Positions 17,257 through 24,877 of a DNA stretch of 64,000 nucleotides are shown one piece after another. Location of the stretch: positions 24,713 to 88,712 of the forward strand of contig JABLXR010000027.1 in the NCBI GenBank assembly GCA_013178015.1, in the 5' to 3' direction. The stretch comes from Anaerolineae bacterium (GTDB lineage: Bacteria > Chloroflexota > Anaerolineae > DRVO01). Below the pieces are notes generated by a model. It did no database searches and was not told where the DNA came from. It saw nothing but the letters and a program-made list of their open reading frames with translations. Numbering within the stretch: the stretch's first letter is position 1; each line of letters opens with the position of its first letter. The position numbers and the translations under genes were made by a program.

Positions 17257-18054
17257 CTAGCGCGCCCCCACCGCCTGCAGACAGGCTTGCATGTGACCGC
17301 GCGACTCGGCAGCGATGATGATGCACCGGTCCAGCGGGTAATCCTTTGCCCCAATGATCTCTAAGTCGAGCGGGCCGTTATAGCCGTTCTCGTGCAGGAC
17401 CCGGATGTAACCTACCAGGTCTATGTCCCCCCGGCCGTTCGTCTGCATCTCGGGCTTGCCCGGGCTCTGCTGGCGGCCCTTGCAGTCCCGGATGTGAACG
17501 TGCTTCACCCGCGAGATCACCGCAGCGATGGCCTCCACCGGATTCTCGCCGGCGCGGTAGATATGCGAGGGGTCCATGTCTATGCCGAAGGCGGGGGAGT
17601 CAATGACCTGCATGGCACGAAGCGTGCTGGGAGTGTCATGGATGGCGGCGCCCACGTGGGCCTTGACGCAGAGAGTGACGCCGTACCTCTCGGCCATGCG
17701 GGAGAGCATGTTCAGGGACTCGATTACCTCCTTGACGCTCTCCTCATCGCCGGCCCTGCCCCCGGGGCCACAGTTGACGATGGGGATGCCCAACTCAACC
17801 GCCGCCTGGAAGGCGGTCTCCATCCGCTGGGGGTCCCGGGAGGGTTGCTCCATGGCGAGCAGTTCCAGGCCGTACTCCTGTGACAGGCGCCTGATCTCGG
17901 GGGCGATCTCCCGCCAGTGGTCCAGCACCAGGTGTTGGCTCATACCCTCGATGGCGGAGATCTCGATGCCGTCGTAGCCGCACAAGGCGACGTACTTGAA
18001 GGCGGTCTCCATGTCGTAGCCGCCGAAGAGGACCGAGTTGGCTCCCAGTTTCAT
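17257..18054 (-). CDS. sugar phosphate isomerase/epimerase-like TIM barrel
   Basis: The 265-residue protein belongs to the xylose-isomerase-like AP endonuclease 2 superfamily. It shows MKLGANSVLFGG, KYVALCGYDGIEIS, GIPIVNCGPGGRAGDEESV, GVTLCVKAHVGAAIHDTP, FGIDMDPSHIYRAGENP, VKHVHIRDCKGR and PLDLEIIGAKDYP, with His, Asp and Glu residues placed to bind a divalent metal. Such enzymes isomerise or epimerise ketoses or inositol derivatives. It sits just upstream of a Gfo/Idh/MocA gene region, and those families often act together. The substrate cannot be told. Confidence 0.87.
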   Translation of the reverse strand: MKLGANSVLFGGYDMETAFKYVALCGYDGIEISAIEGMSQHLVLDHWREIAPEIRRLSQEYGLELLAMEQPSRDPQRMETAFQAAVELGIPIVNCGPGGRAGDEESVKEVIESLNMLSRMAERYGVTLCVKAHVGAAIHDTPSTLRAMQVIDSPAFGIDMDPSHIYRAGENPVEAIAAVISRVKHVHIRDCKGRQQSPGKPEMQTNGRGDIDLVGYIRVLHENGYNGPLDLEIIGAKDYPLDRCIIIAAESRGHMQACLQAVGAR

Positions 18055-18093
18055 GCTATGCTCCTACGTTGCAGGTTGAGGCGCACCGATGAG

Positions 18094-18124
18094 ACCCCAG
18101 AGAGCGCCGAGACACCAGAGAAGG
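18094..18124. repeat. CAGAG-type repeat fragment (family C)
   Basis: ACCCCAGAGAGCGCCGAGAC resembles the left arm of the inverted repeat at 22606-22784 (ACCGCAGAGACCGCCGAGAG). It is a partial copy upstream of the sugar isomerase-like gene. Confidence 0.5.
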
Positions 18125-18171
18125 CTCACCCAGAGGATGGCTCTGTGCGGCGGAGTGCGCGGCCCGGCTGG

Positions 18172-18576
18172 TCACTCCGGCTCCACTGCAGCGACCACCC
18201 GCTGAGCCCGTTCCCGTAGCTCCTCGTCCCAAGTTACCAAGGGTAGGTCCAGCGTCTGCGCCACGGCGACGTAGCAGGCGTCGGCGCCGCGCAGCCTGAG
18301 ATCGGCAGCCAGACGGGCGGCGATGTCGCCGAGCTCGCGGTCTACCGGCAGTAGGCTCAAGGTGCTGAGGCGAGACATTGCCTGGACTAAGGCCTGGGCC
18401 CCGGGACTGTCACCTGTCCGACGGCTGACGGCCCCAGAGACCTCCGCCAGCAGGATCACCGGCGCGACCATTGGCGTCCGCTGACGTTCCACGCGGCGGA
18501 ACCACCGGTCGGTCGCCTGATGATACCTATCGTGGGCCAGGTGAAGGCTGATCCAGACGCATGCGTCCACCACCAT
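18172..18576 (-). CDS. PIN-domain ribonuclease toxin (VapC-like)
   Basis: The 134-residue PIN domain has the acidic catalytic set: Asp4 in MVVDACVWIS, Glu in ILLAEVSGAVSR, Asp in LRGADACYVAVAQ and Asp in LPLVTWDEEL. VapC-type toxins cleave RNA, usually tRNA or rRNA, with Mg2+. ATG 18576 is selected because its A is the last base of the antitoxin stop (TGATG overlap), a typical toxin-antitoxin coupling; a longer reading from 18633 would run through the antitoxin gene. Confidence 0.88.
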   Translation of the reverse strand: MVVDACVWISLHLAHDRYHQATDRWFRRVERQRTPMVAPVILLAEVSGAVSRRTGDSPGAQALVQAMSRLSTLSLLPVDRELGDIAARLAADLRLRGADACYVAVAQTLDLPLVTWDEELRERAQRVVAAVEPE

Positions 18577-18836
18577 CAGAGCGCACCGCGGTCCTCGCGG
18601 ATAGCCTCGACAGCCGACACGCCCTTTGGCCACTGCCGGCTGATCTCCTTCCCGATCCGGCGTAGCTCCTCCCAGGCGTCCCGGTCCCGCTCTTCAGCGT
18701 CCCGGCCGAACACGGGAACGATTCGAGCCACCGTCTCTCCGCGATAGGTGATCTCGACCTCCTGCTTCTGTTCTCGCACAAGACGGATGATCTCACTCGC
18801 CCGCTGCTTGAGCTCTCTGACGCCCACAGACTCCAC
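18576..18836 (-). CDS. Phd/YefM-type antitoxin
   Basis: The 86-residue protein begins MESVGVRELKQRASEIIRLV, followed by EVEITYRGETVARIVPV, the Phd/YefM DNA-binding fold that normally represses its own operon. Its C-terminal half (RDAWEELRRIGKEISRQWP) is expected to wrap the toxin. GTG 18836 follows GAGGAGG. It precedes and overlaps the PIN toxin by one base. Confidence 0.85.
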   Translation of the reverse strand: MESVGVRELKQRASEIIRLVREQKQEVEITYRGETVARIVPVFGRDAEERDRDAWEELRRIGKEISRQWPKGVSAVEAIREDRGAL

Positions 18837-19038
18837 CGTACAGCCTCCTCACAGATCGGCGATGCTGACGACTCGTATCGCCCGCCCTGTTGTGTGCTCA
18901 TATGTGGGTACATTGTAGCATGGGCCAGGCCGGTGAGCCCAGGCAGCTCCTACACCCGCCAGCCTCAGGGCCGGTCCGTGTGGACGCAGTGGCGGCAATG
19001 ACCTGCCGTGCCGCTTAGCCGTGCGTCACCTGGCGCCC

Positions 19039-19410
19039 TTAGGCCGCCGCCCTCCGGACGATGTCGGCGAGCTTGGCCTCGGTAGCCTCGTCGAGCGCGG
19101 TGAAGAACCAGGCAGATTCGATGAGAAGGTCCGACGCGCCTTCCTCGGGGGCGAGGTTCGCCTTCTCAGCGAGCCCGAACGTCATGTAGGTGTCGGCGCG
19201 GAAGAAGCAGATGACCCTTCCGTCCTTTGCGTACGCCGGCATGCCATACCACAACCTCGGCTCGAGCTCCGGCGCCGTCCGACGGATGAGAGCATGAAGG
19301 CGCTCTCCCATCTCGCGGTAGGGCGCCGGCATGGCGGCAATCTTCTCCAGAACTGCCGCCTCGCTGTCGGCTTTCGCCGCTCTCCTCCTATTGGCCTTCG
19401 TTTCAGACAT
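19039..19410 (-). CDS. DUF1801-family protein
   Basis: The 123-residue protein has the YdhG/DUF1801 pattern: VLEKIAAMPAPYREMGERLHALIRRTAPELEPRLWYGMPAY then KDGRVICFFRADTYMTFGL. The family is small, cytoplasmic and of unsettled function. ATG 19410 is chosen since GGAGGAAG lies just upstream; the frame extends to 19458 without a better site. The gene is monocistronic. Confidence 0.8.
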   Translation of the reverse strand: MSETKANRRRAAKADSEAAVLEKIAAMPAPYREMGERLHALIRRTAPELEPRLWYGMPAYAKDGRVICFFRADTYMTFGLAEKANLAPEEGASDLLIESAWFFTALDEATEAKLADIVRRAAA

Positions 19411-19503
19411 GGCTGCTTCCTCCGTCAGAAAAGCCAACTTCTCCGGGCACCAGCGCAACGAACGAGGACCACGCCGGGACCGCGCTGGCGCGGCCCCGCC
19501 GGA

Positions 19504-20496
19504 TTACTTCACGTAGACCACTGATTCTGTCTGGATAGACTCTATTGCCGCGGCCAACACCTTCTGCGCCGCCAGGCCGTCGGCACCAGAGCCGTCTATG
19601 TCCTCGGGGGCCACCCCCTCGGATACCTGTTCCAGGAAGCGGTGGATGCGGTTGATGAAGGTGTCCTCGAAGTCCCGCATGCCCCCGAAGATGGGGTTAG
19701 TGTAGACCCGCTTGACCAGGTCGCCCGCCGGGTACAGAGTCACCTCGTGGAACATGTCCTCGATAACGAAGCGACCCCTGGTGCCGGCTACCTCGCAGCG
19801 CTCCATGGGATGGCCGCGCTCGATGTCGTAGGAGCCAGTCAGGCCGCCGACTACGCCGTTCTTGAAGCGCAGGCTGAAGTGGGCCGTGGACCAGATCTGG
19901 CGTCCGGGAGCCTTGGTGGCGAAACACTGCACCGCCTCCACGTCGCCGCAGTAGTAGCGCATGATGTCCACCGTATGCGGGTGCAGGGCCTTGATCTGGA
20001 ACCAGGGTGAGCTCTCCCGCGGGTTCATGATCCACATGCTCATGTTGACGAAGAGCAGGTGACCCAGCCGGCCCTCGTCCTGCCACTGCTTGGCCAGGAG
20101 GGCGGCCGGAGTGAAGCGGTGGTTAAGGTTCACGCCCAGGCACAGTCCCTTCTCCCTCGCCTTGGCCACCATCTCCTCGGCCGGCGGAATCTCATTGCAG
20201 ATGGGCTTCTCCACCAGCACGTGACATCCGGCGTCCAAAGCCTGCATGGTGGGCAGGTAGTGGTCGCTGCCGTACTCGTGGCCGCCGGTGGCGACACTCA
20301 CCAAGTCAGGCTTGGCCTTGGCCAGCATGTCCTCGGCGTCGTAGTAGGCAGGCACGCCGTGGGTGACCGCGGCCTGGTCGGCGCGCTGGCGGTCTATGTC
20401 GCACACCGCCACCAGTTCGGCTAGCGGATCCTCTCGGTATATGCGGGCATGGCGGTTGCCGATGGGCCCCAGCCCGATGACGCCGACTCGCAGCAT
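19504..20496 (-). CDS. Gfo/Idh/MocA-family oxidoreductase (1)
   Basis: The 330-residue protein has an N-terminal Rossmann fold (VGVIGLGPIGNRHARIY, VAVCDIDRQRAD), the family motif VEKPICNEIPPAEEM and the catalytic-region Lys/His of ALHPHTVDIMRYY. It is an NAD(P)-dependent sugar or polyol dehydrogenase. ATG 20496 is chosen because GGGAGAGAG precedes it. It shares much sequence with the protein at 21566-22579 (LNHRFTPAALLAKQWQDEGRLG in both), with a sulfotransferase between them. The three genes plus the sulfatase-fold gene run in one direction. Confidence 0.92.
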   Translation of the reverse strand: MLRVGVIGLGPIGNRHARIYREDPLAELVAVCDIDRQRADQAAVTHGVPAYYDAEDMLAKAKPDLVSVATGGHEYGSDHYLPTMQALDAGCHVLVEKPICNEIPPAEEMVAKAREKGLCLGVNLNHRFTPAALLAKQWQDEGRLGHLLFVNMSMWIMNPRESSPWFQIKALHPHTVDIMRYYCGDVEAVQCFATKAPGRQIWSTAHFSLRFKNGVVGGLTGSYDIERGHPMERCEVAGTRGRFVIEDMFHEVTLYPAGDLVKRVYTNPIFGGMRDFEDTFINRIHRFLEQVSEGVAPEDIDGSGADGLAAQKVLAAAIESIQTESVVYVK

Positions 20497-20538
20497 GGTT
20501 CTCTCTCCCAGCGAATCCGTAGTACGTGGGTTCAGTCT

Positions 20539-20667
20539 GCCACAGAGCCACGCAGACACGGAGTAGGGAATAGGGAACAGGTTGCCGGTCCCAGGGTGGA
20601 AACGCCAGGAGCGCGTTCCCTATCCCCTATAACCTATCACCTATCCCCTACTCCGTGGCTCTGTGGC
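20539..20667. repeat. inverted repeat, CCACAGAG/GTAGGG type (family B)
   Basis: GCCACAGAGCCACG...CGGAGTAGGGAATAGGGAAC (20539-20578) pairs with GTTCCCTATCCCC...CCCTACTCCGTGGCTCTGTGGC (20615-20667). The right arm carries an extra CTATCCCCTATAACCTATCA tandem. It fills most of the gap between two co-directional genes. Confidence 0.8.
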
Positions 20668-20678
20668 CGGTCCGGGTA

Positions 20679-21395
20679 TCAGACGTAGCCGTACTCCCTC
20701 ATAGCCGGCTCCAAGAAGTCGAACCTGTGCACGCCCGTGCCCGAGCGCCACCGTCCTACGGCCTCCGGAAGCACCCGAATCTTGGCTAGCTTGATGCCCA
20801 GGTAGTCGCTCAGCCGCTGCAGGGTCTCGTCCTGCCGCAGTACGAAGTCCTCGAACCGCACGCTAAGCCAGTTCTCCGGCTTTGGCGTCGCCCTGACTAG
20901 ATCGTCCTGATACTTCCAGGAGATGGCCCGGCGCCGGCGAATGTCATCCGTCTCCGGATACTCGACTCCAAAGCGGCGCAGATCGTCGGTGACGTGAGCA
21001 CCCAGGATGCTGTCCCGCGGGTCGCGCACCCAGTGTATGTACTTGGCCTCCGGGAACATCCGCACGATCCACGGGAATACCAGGGTGGTCTCGGGGATCT
21101 TCCACCCCCTGTGCCGGGCATCGCTGGCCAGCACCGAACGCAGGTAGGACCGGATCAGGCCCGTGAACTCCTCCGGGATCTGCATCTCCGTCAGGGCGCT
21201 CCAGTCCCACTCCAAGCCGCCCTTCCACCGGACGTAGCGAGACATCACCCGGCAAGCCTCGTACATGTCCCAAGGGGGCAGAAGGTCTCCGGAGCGGTTC
21301 TGCGGCGTCCCCATGAAGACGCCGCTGGCGGCAAGCGTATGCGACATGGCCCGGGTCCCCCCGTGGCCACGACCGATGATGGTGATGAGGCTCAT
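20679..21395 (-). CDS. sulfotransferase-family protein
   Basis: The 238-residue protein has the PAPS-binding features of sulfotransferases: 5'-phosphosulfate loop IIGRGHGGTRAMSHTL at the N terminus and 3'-phosphate motif YIHWVRDPRDSILGAH with its Arg and Ser. It should transfer sulfate from PAPS to a hydroxyl, on a glycan or small molecule. ATG 21395 begins directly before the loop; the frame extends to 21527 into the upstream repeat, which is not credible coding. It lies between two similar Gfo/Idh genes and near a sulfatase-fold gene. Confidence 0.87.
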   Translation of the reverse strand: MSLITIIGRGHGGTRAMSHTLAASGVFMGTPQNRSGDLLPPWDMYEACRVMSRYVRWKGGLEWDWSALTEMQIPEEFTGLIRSYLRSVLASDARHRGWKIPETTLVFPWIVRMFPEAKYIHWVRDPRDSILGAHVTDDLRRFGVEYPETDDIRRRRAISWKYQDDLVRATPKPENWLSVRFEDFVLRQDETLQRLSDYLGIKLAKIRVLPEAVGRWRSGTGVHRFDFLEPAMREYGYV

Positions 21396-21433
21396 GACGA
21401 CATATCCATCGCAAGAATGTACCGGACGAGTGG

Positions 21434-21570
21434 TGAGTGATACGTGATGCGTGATGCGTGATGCGTGATACGTGACGAGTGATGCGTGACGAGTGACACT
21501 CAGATCCTGAGACTCATCACGTATCACGCATCACGTATCACGTATCACGTATCACTCGTCACGCATCACG
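21434..21570. repeat. TGATRCG repeat array (family T), locus 2
   Basis: The left arm (21434-21496) is a run of GTGATGC/GTGATAC units. The right arm (21514-21570) is the complementary run of CACGTAT/CACGCAT units. They form a long hairpin. The right arm includes the TGA stop of the Gfo/Idh gene at 21566-21568. Confidence 0.85.
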
Positions 21571-22579
21571 CCAGTGTGACGACCGTCCCCTTCTCCCAGG
21601 ACTCGATGATGGCCTCGATGATGGTCTGCACCTTGAGGGCGTCCTCGCCCGAAGCGTCTATCTCCTCCGGCCGAGCGCCTTCCAGGTTCTGCTCGATCCA
21701 GCGGCCGATGCGGCTGGCGAAGGTCTCACTGAAGCTCATCATGCCGCCCACGTAGTCGTAGGTGACCGTCTCCCGGGAGAAGCGGGGGTAGAAGGTTAGG
21801 TGCTCGCATGCGTCCAGAAGCACGAAGCGCGCCTCGGAACCCACCACCTCCAATGTCTCCAGCCCGTACGACCCCCCGGCGTCGTAGGAGCCAGTCAGGT
21901 GGCCGATGATGCCGTTTCGAAAAAGCAGGTTCACCTGCACGTTGGACCAGCAGACGCGGCGCCCATCCGGACCGTCCTGGCGCGGACCGCGCTTGAAGAA
22001 GGCCTGCACCCTCTCCACGTCGCCACCGAAGTAACGCATTACGTCCAGCGAATGCGGGTGCAGAGCGCGGATGTGGAACCAGGGCGAGGTCTCGTTCGGG
22101 TTGTTGATCCACATCTTCATGTTGATTATGTTGACTTCACCCAGCCGGCCCTCATCTACCCACTGCTTGGCCATGAGGGCGGCGGGAGTAAAGCGGTGGT
22201 TGAGGTTAATGCCGTAGCGCAAGCCTTTCTCCTTGGCCAAGGCCACCATCTGGCGGGCCTCGTCCAGGTCATTGGAGATAGGCTTCTCCCCCAGGACGGG
22301 GATGCCGGCGCCCAACAGCTGCATGGTGGGCCGGTAGTGATCGCCGCCGTTCTCCTTGCCCGCGGTGGTGACGCTAGCGATGTCTATCCTTAGCCCGCTG
22401 GCCAGCATGTCGTCCACGGAGTAGAAGGCGCGAGCGCCGTACTTCTCTGCGGCCCGATCGGCCCTGTCTTTGATGATGTCGCACACGGCGACGATATCGG
22501 TCTCGGGGTGCTTCTGGTACACTCCGGCATGGATGTTGCCGATGTTCCCCATGCCTACGATAGCCACGTTCAAAGCCAC
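21566..22579 (-). CDS. Gfo/Idh/MocA-family oxidoreductase (2)
   Basis: The 337-residue dehydrogenase opens with NVAIVGMGNIGNIHAGVY and has EKPISNDLDEARQMV, NLNHRFTPAALMAKQWVDEG and RALHPHSLDVMRYFGGD. It is a paralogue of the gene at 19504-20496, so the pair may work on related substrates or as a heteromer. GTG 22579 is preferred because GGGAGG lies five bases upstream; the frame continues upstream into a repeat. Its stop codon is contributed by the downstream repeat array. Confidence 0.91.
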   Translation of the reverse strand: MALNVAIVGMGNIGNIHAGVYQKHPETDIVAVCDIIKDRADRAAEKYGARAFYSVDDMLASGLRIDIASVTTAGKENGGDHYRPTMQLLGAGIPVLGEKPISNDLDEARQMVALAKEKGLRYGINLNHRFTPAALMAKQWVDEGRLGEVNIINMKMWINNPNETSPWFHIRALHPHSLDVMRYFGGDVERVQAFFKRGPRQDGPDGRRVCWSNVQVNLLFRNGIIGHLTGSYDAGGSYGLETLEVVGSEARFVLLDACEHLTFYPRFSRETVTYDYVGGMMSFSETFASRIGRWIEQNLEGARPEEIDASGEDALKVQTIIEAIIESWEKGTVVTLA

Positions 22580-22605
22580 TTCTCCCTCCCAGATCGAACC
22601 AGATC

Positions 22606-22784
22606 TAACCGCAGAGACCGCCGAGAGCGCAGGGAAGACAACAGGATGGAAGACGGCTGGACTGAACACAGTCCGAAGACCGGCACGGTATCTCACCTCT
22701 CCGGAGTCTGAGCCGTCGCCTTCTGCTCCTCCCCTCCTTCTCTCTCTGCGTCTTCTCGGCGTTCTCTGCGGCCTCTGCGGTGAA
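22606..22784. repeat. inverted repeat, ACCGCAGAG type (family C)
   Basis: TAACCGCAGAGACCGCCGAG (from 22606) is matched in inverted orientation by TCTGCGGCCTCTGCGGTGAA (22765-22784). The arms extend over about 32 and 47 bases with a roughly 100-base spacer. Similar CGCAGAG repeats are common between genes of several bacterial phyla. Confidence 0.75.
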
Positions 22785-22791
22785 TCCCTCC

Positions 22792-24195
22792 CTACTTCCG
22801 AGCCTCGGCCTGGAGCTTGATCGCCTGGCGGACGCCGCCGATGTACAGCGTCTCGTAGGCCTGCTCCGACGTCTTGAAGGCTCCCACGCCCTCATGCCCA
22901 TGCCAGTCGCCCTGGTGATGGATGGGATTAGGCAGTCCCGTTTCCTCCTCTCGCCGGGCGATATGCGCCTGCATGCGTGCGCGCAGGTATTCCACCACCT
23001 CTGGCTCGCTGTCGGCCAGGTTCTCGTTCTCCTCGGGGTCCTGGATCAGGTTGTACAGCTCCACCGGTGGCTTGAAGTGGAAGTCCGGCTCCAGGGCCTC
23101 GATGAGCTTCCACTCCGGGGTGCGCCAACCGTGCTTGCGCATCCAGGTGCATTCGGTGAGGTAGATCTCGCTCTCGAAGGAGGGTTCCTCGCCGCGCACC
23201 AACTGCATCAGGCTTCGTCCGTCCATCTGGTAGTCGCCCGGGTCTATCTCGGCCAGCTCCAGTATGGTGGGCAGCAGGTCCTTGTGCTGGTTGTACCCTC
23301 CCACTCTCACGCCCGCCGGCACCTTGGCCGGGTAGCGGATGATGAGGGGTACGTGGAGAGTGGGATCGTAGAGCCCATGGTGATCGAAGTAGCACTCGTG
23401 GTCGTAGAGGGTCTCTCCGTGGTCGGAGTTGATGACCACGATGGTATCGTCCAGGATGCCCAGCGTCTCCAACTGGGTGAAGAGCGTCTGCATGCAGGCG
23501 TCCATGTAGGCCACGGCGCCGTCGTACTGGGCGATGACGTAGTCCTTGTCGGTGATGCCAGGCGGCATCCAGGAGGCGAAGAAGTCGCGGAAGGGCTTGA
23601 AGGACATCACCGGCTCCATGGACTTGTTGGCCGGGTCGGTCTCGTTGCCGTGGTAGAACATGCGCTCGTAGGGCTCGGGCGGCAGGTAGGGCGCGTGTGG
23701 ATCCATGTGCCGCAGGAAGAGAAAGAAGGGCTTACGGGCCCGGGCCAGCCGTTCTAGCTCGGGCACGGTCACTTCGTTGAGGTTCTGAGCTTTGGGGCTG
23801 CGACCCTCCTCCCAACTCCCCCAACCGGCGAATTCGATGTACTTGTCGAAGTCGCGGGAGGCCGGGTTGCCCTTGAACCCGACCGAAGTGGTGTTGTAGC
23901 CGGCTTCCTTGCAGATCTGGGCCAGCGTCCTGGCCTCGGAACGCATAGCACCTTTGTGGCGCAGTGCTACCACCTGGGTGCCGAACGCGTCCCGTCCGGT
24001 GAACATATTGGCGTAGGCGCTGGTGGTGGGTATGTGGGCGCTGTAGGTGCGCTCGAAGAGGGCACCTCCCCGGGCGAACCGGTCAATGTGAGGAGTGGTG
24101 AGGCGGTGGTAGCCATAGCACGACATGTGATCGGCCCGGAGTGAGTCAATCCCGAATAGCACGATGTTGGGCTTGCGCCTGCGTCTGGTGGCCAT
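22792..24195 (-). CDS. sulfatase / alkaline-phosphatase-fold hydrolase with Thr at the nucleophile position
   Basis: The 467-residue protein has the sulfatase core: PNIVLFGIDSLRADHMSCYGY at the N terminus (metal Asp17), TGR at 66-68, a metal-binding NSDHGETLYDHECYFDHHG and HVPLIIRYP. At the active site, where sulfatases have C-x-P-S-R, it has TTSAY (57-61), so no Cys or Ser is available for conversion to formylglycine. Thr57 may act directly, as Thr does in nucleotide pyrophosphatase/phosphodiesterase relatives, which would make it a phospho-ester hydrolase or transferase. No signal peptide is seen. It precedes Gfo/Idh and sulfotransferase genes in the same direction. Confidence 0.85.
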   Translation of the reverse strand: MATRRRRKPNIVLFGIDSLRADHMSCYGYHRLTTPHIDRFARGGALFERTYSAHIPTTSAYANMFTGRDAFGTQVVALRHKGAMRSEARTLAQICKEAGYNTTSVGFKGNPASRDFDKYIEFAGWGSWEEGRSPKAQNLNEVTVPELERLARARKPFFLFLRHMDPHAPYLPPEPYERMFYHGNETDPANKSMEPVMSFKPFRDFFASWMPPGITDKDYVIAQYDGAVAYMDACMQTLFTQLETLGILDDTIVVINSDHGETLYDHECYFDHHGLYDPTLHVPLIIRYPAKVPAGVRVGGYNQHKDLLPTILELAEIDPGDYQMDGRSLMQLVRGEEPSFESEIYLTECTWMRKHGWRTPEWKLIEALEPDFHFKPPVELYNLIQDPEENENLADSEPEVVEYLRARMQAHIARREEETGLPNPIHHQGDWHGHEGVGAFKTSEQAYETLYIGGVRQAIKLQAEARK

Positions 24196-24529
24196 GGTCT
24201 CCTCTTGCAGCTCTCTAGGCCGCGCGGACGTGGGTGGTCCAGGCAGGACCGTCGCCTCTGGCCGGCGCGGACACCTTTTGTGGCAGGTAGCGCGATTCTA
24301 CCCCGCCAGGCCGCAGTTGCATAGTGTGAGCAGCGGCAGACGTTGCCGCAGAGTGCGTCACTGCTCAGCCGCGCGCTGAAGGGCGCTCTGGGACCATCCT
24401 TCGCGCCCAGCAGCCCAGCCGCAGTCCCTCAGGGCCAGGCACAGCCCGGCCGTGTCGGCGAGTGCCCTTTTGACAAGCTCAGAGCCTGGCGCAGGGGCAG
24501 GCTTCGCGCGCCCCGCGCTCCTCCACAGA
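24196..24529. other. divergent intergenic stretch upstream of the B12 operon promoter
   Basis: The region has no credible gene. Bases 24376-24530 are GC-rich and include GGCTTCGCGCGCCCCGCGCTCC, loosely resembling the family G repeat arms, and a TTTTGACAAGCTCAGAGCCT stretch resembling a common intergenic repeat. The promoter of the leftward sulfatase-fold gene must lie here but is not obvious. Confidence 0.4.
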
Positions 24530-24558
24530 TTGACACTGCCACCTCGCCACCCTATAAT
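24530..24558 (+). promoter_or_regulatory. consensus sigma-70 promoter of the cobalamin-uptake operon
   Basis: TTGACA (24530-24535) and TATAAT (24553-24558) are both perfect consensus hexamers separated by exactly 17 bases. Transcription should begin near 24565, about ten bases before the riboswitch aptamer. Confidence 0.88.
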
Positions 24559-24575
24559 CGGCCCCAGTTGAATAC

Positions 24576-24700
24576 GCAGGCGATGGTGTCCTGAAGCCCG
24601 GACGCCAAGGCTTAATGGGGAAAGACCGGTGAAAGTCCGGCGCTGTCCCGCAACTGTAACCCCGATGTCGGGGGAGCCAGAACACCCGCCATCGCCCTGC
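24576..24700 (+). promoter_or_regulatory. cobalamin (adenosylcobalamin) riboswitch
   Basis: The aptamer has the P1 stem GCAGGCGATGG (24576-24586) paired with CCATCGCCCTGC (24689-24700). Inside are conserved core segments: TTAATGGGGAA, CCGGTGAAAGTCCGGCGCTG, TCCCGCAACTGTAA and GGGAGCCAGAACACCCGCC. These match the cobalamin riboswitch consensus. When B12 is plentiful it should switch off the downstream surface proteins and ECF transporter, which in turn supports a B12 role for that operon. Confidence 0.95.
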
Positions 24701-24786
24701 TTTCAGCACCTGCGTGGACAGGGGGCGGAAGCACGAGCAGGACGGCGACGCTCATCCAGCGCCTGAATCCTCCTCTCGATGCCCGC

Positions 24787-24811
24787 TGACCCCGACCTCC
24801 CGTCGGGGTCA
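24787..24811 (+). terminator. hairpin in riboswitch expression platform
   Basis: TGACCCCGAC (24787-24796) and GTCGGGGTCA (24802-24811) form a perfect 10-bp stem with a five-base loop between the aptamer and the first gene. No U-tract follows, so it may control transcription through Rho or an alternative fold. Its role as the switch is inferred from position. Confidence 0.5.
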
Positions 24812-24877
24812 GGTGGTGTGTAGCCCCAACTTCGCGCCGATCGCGGAGCCGCAGGTATATCGCTGAGGAGGTACGCT

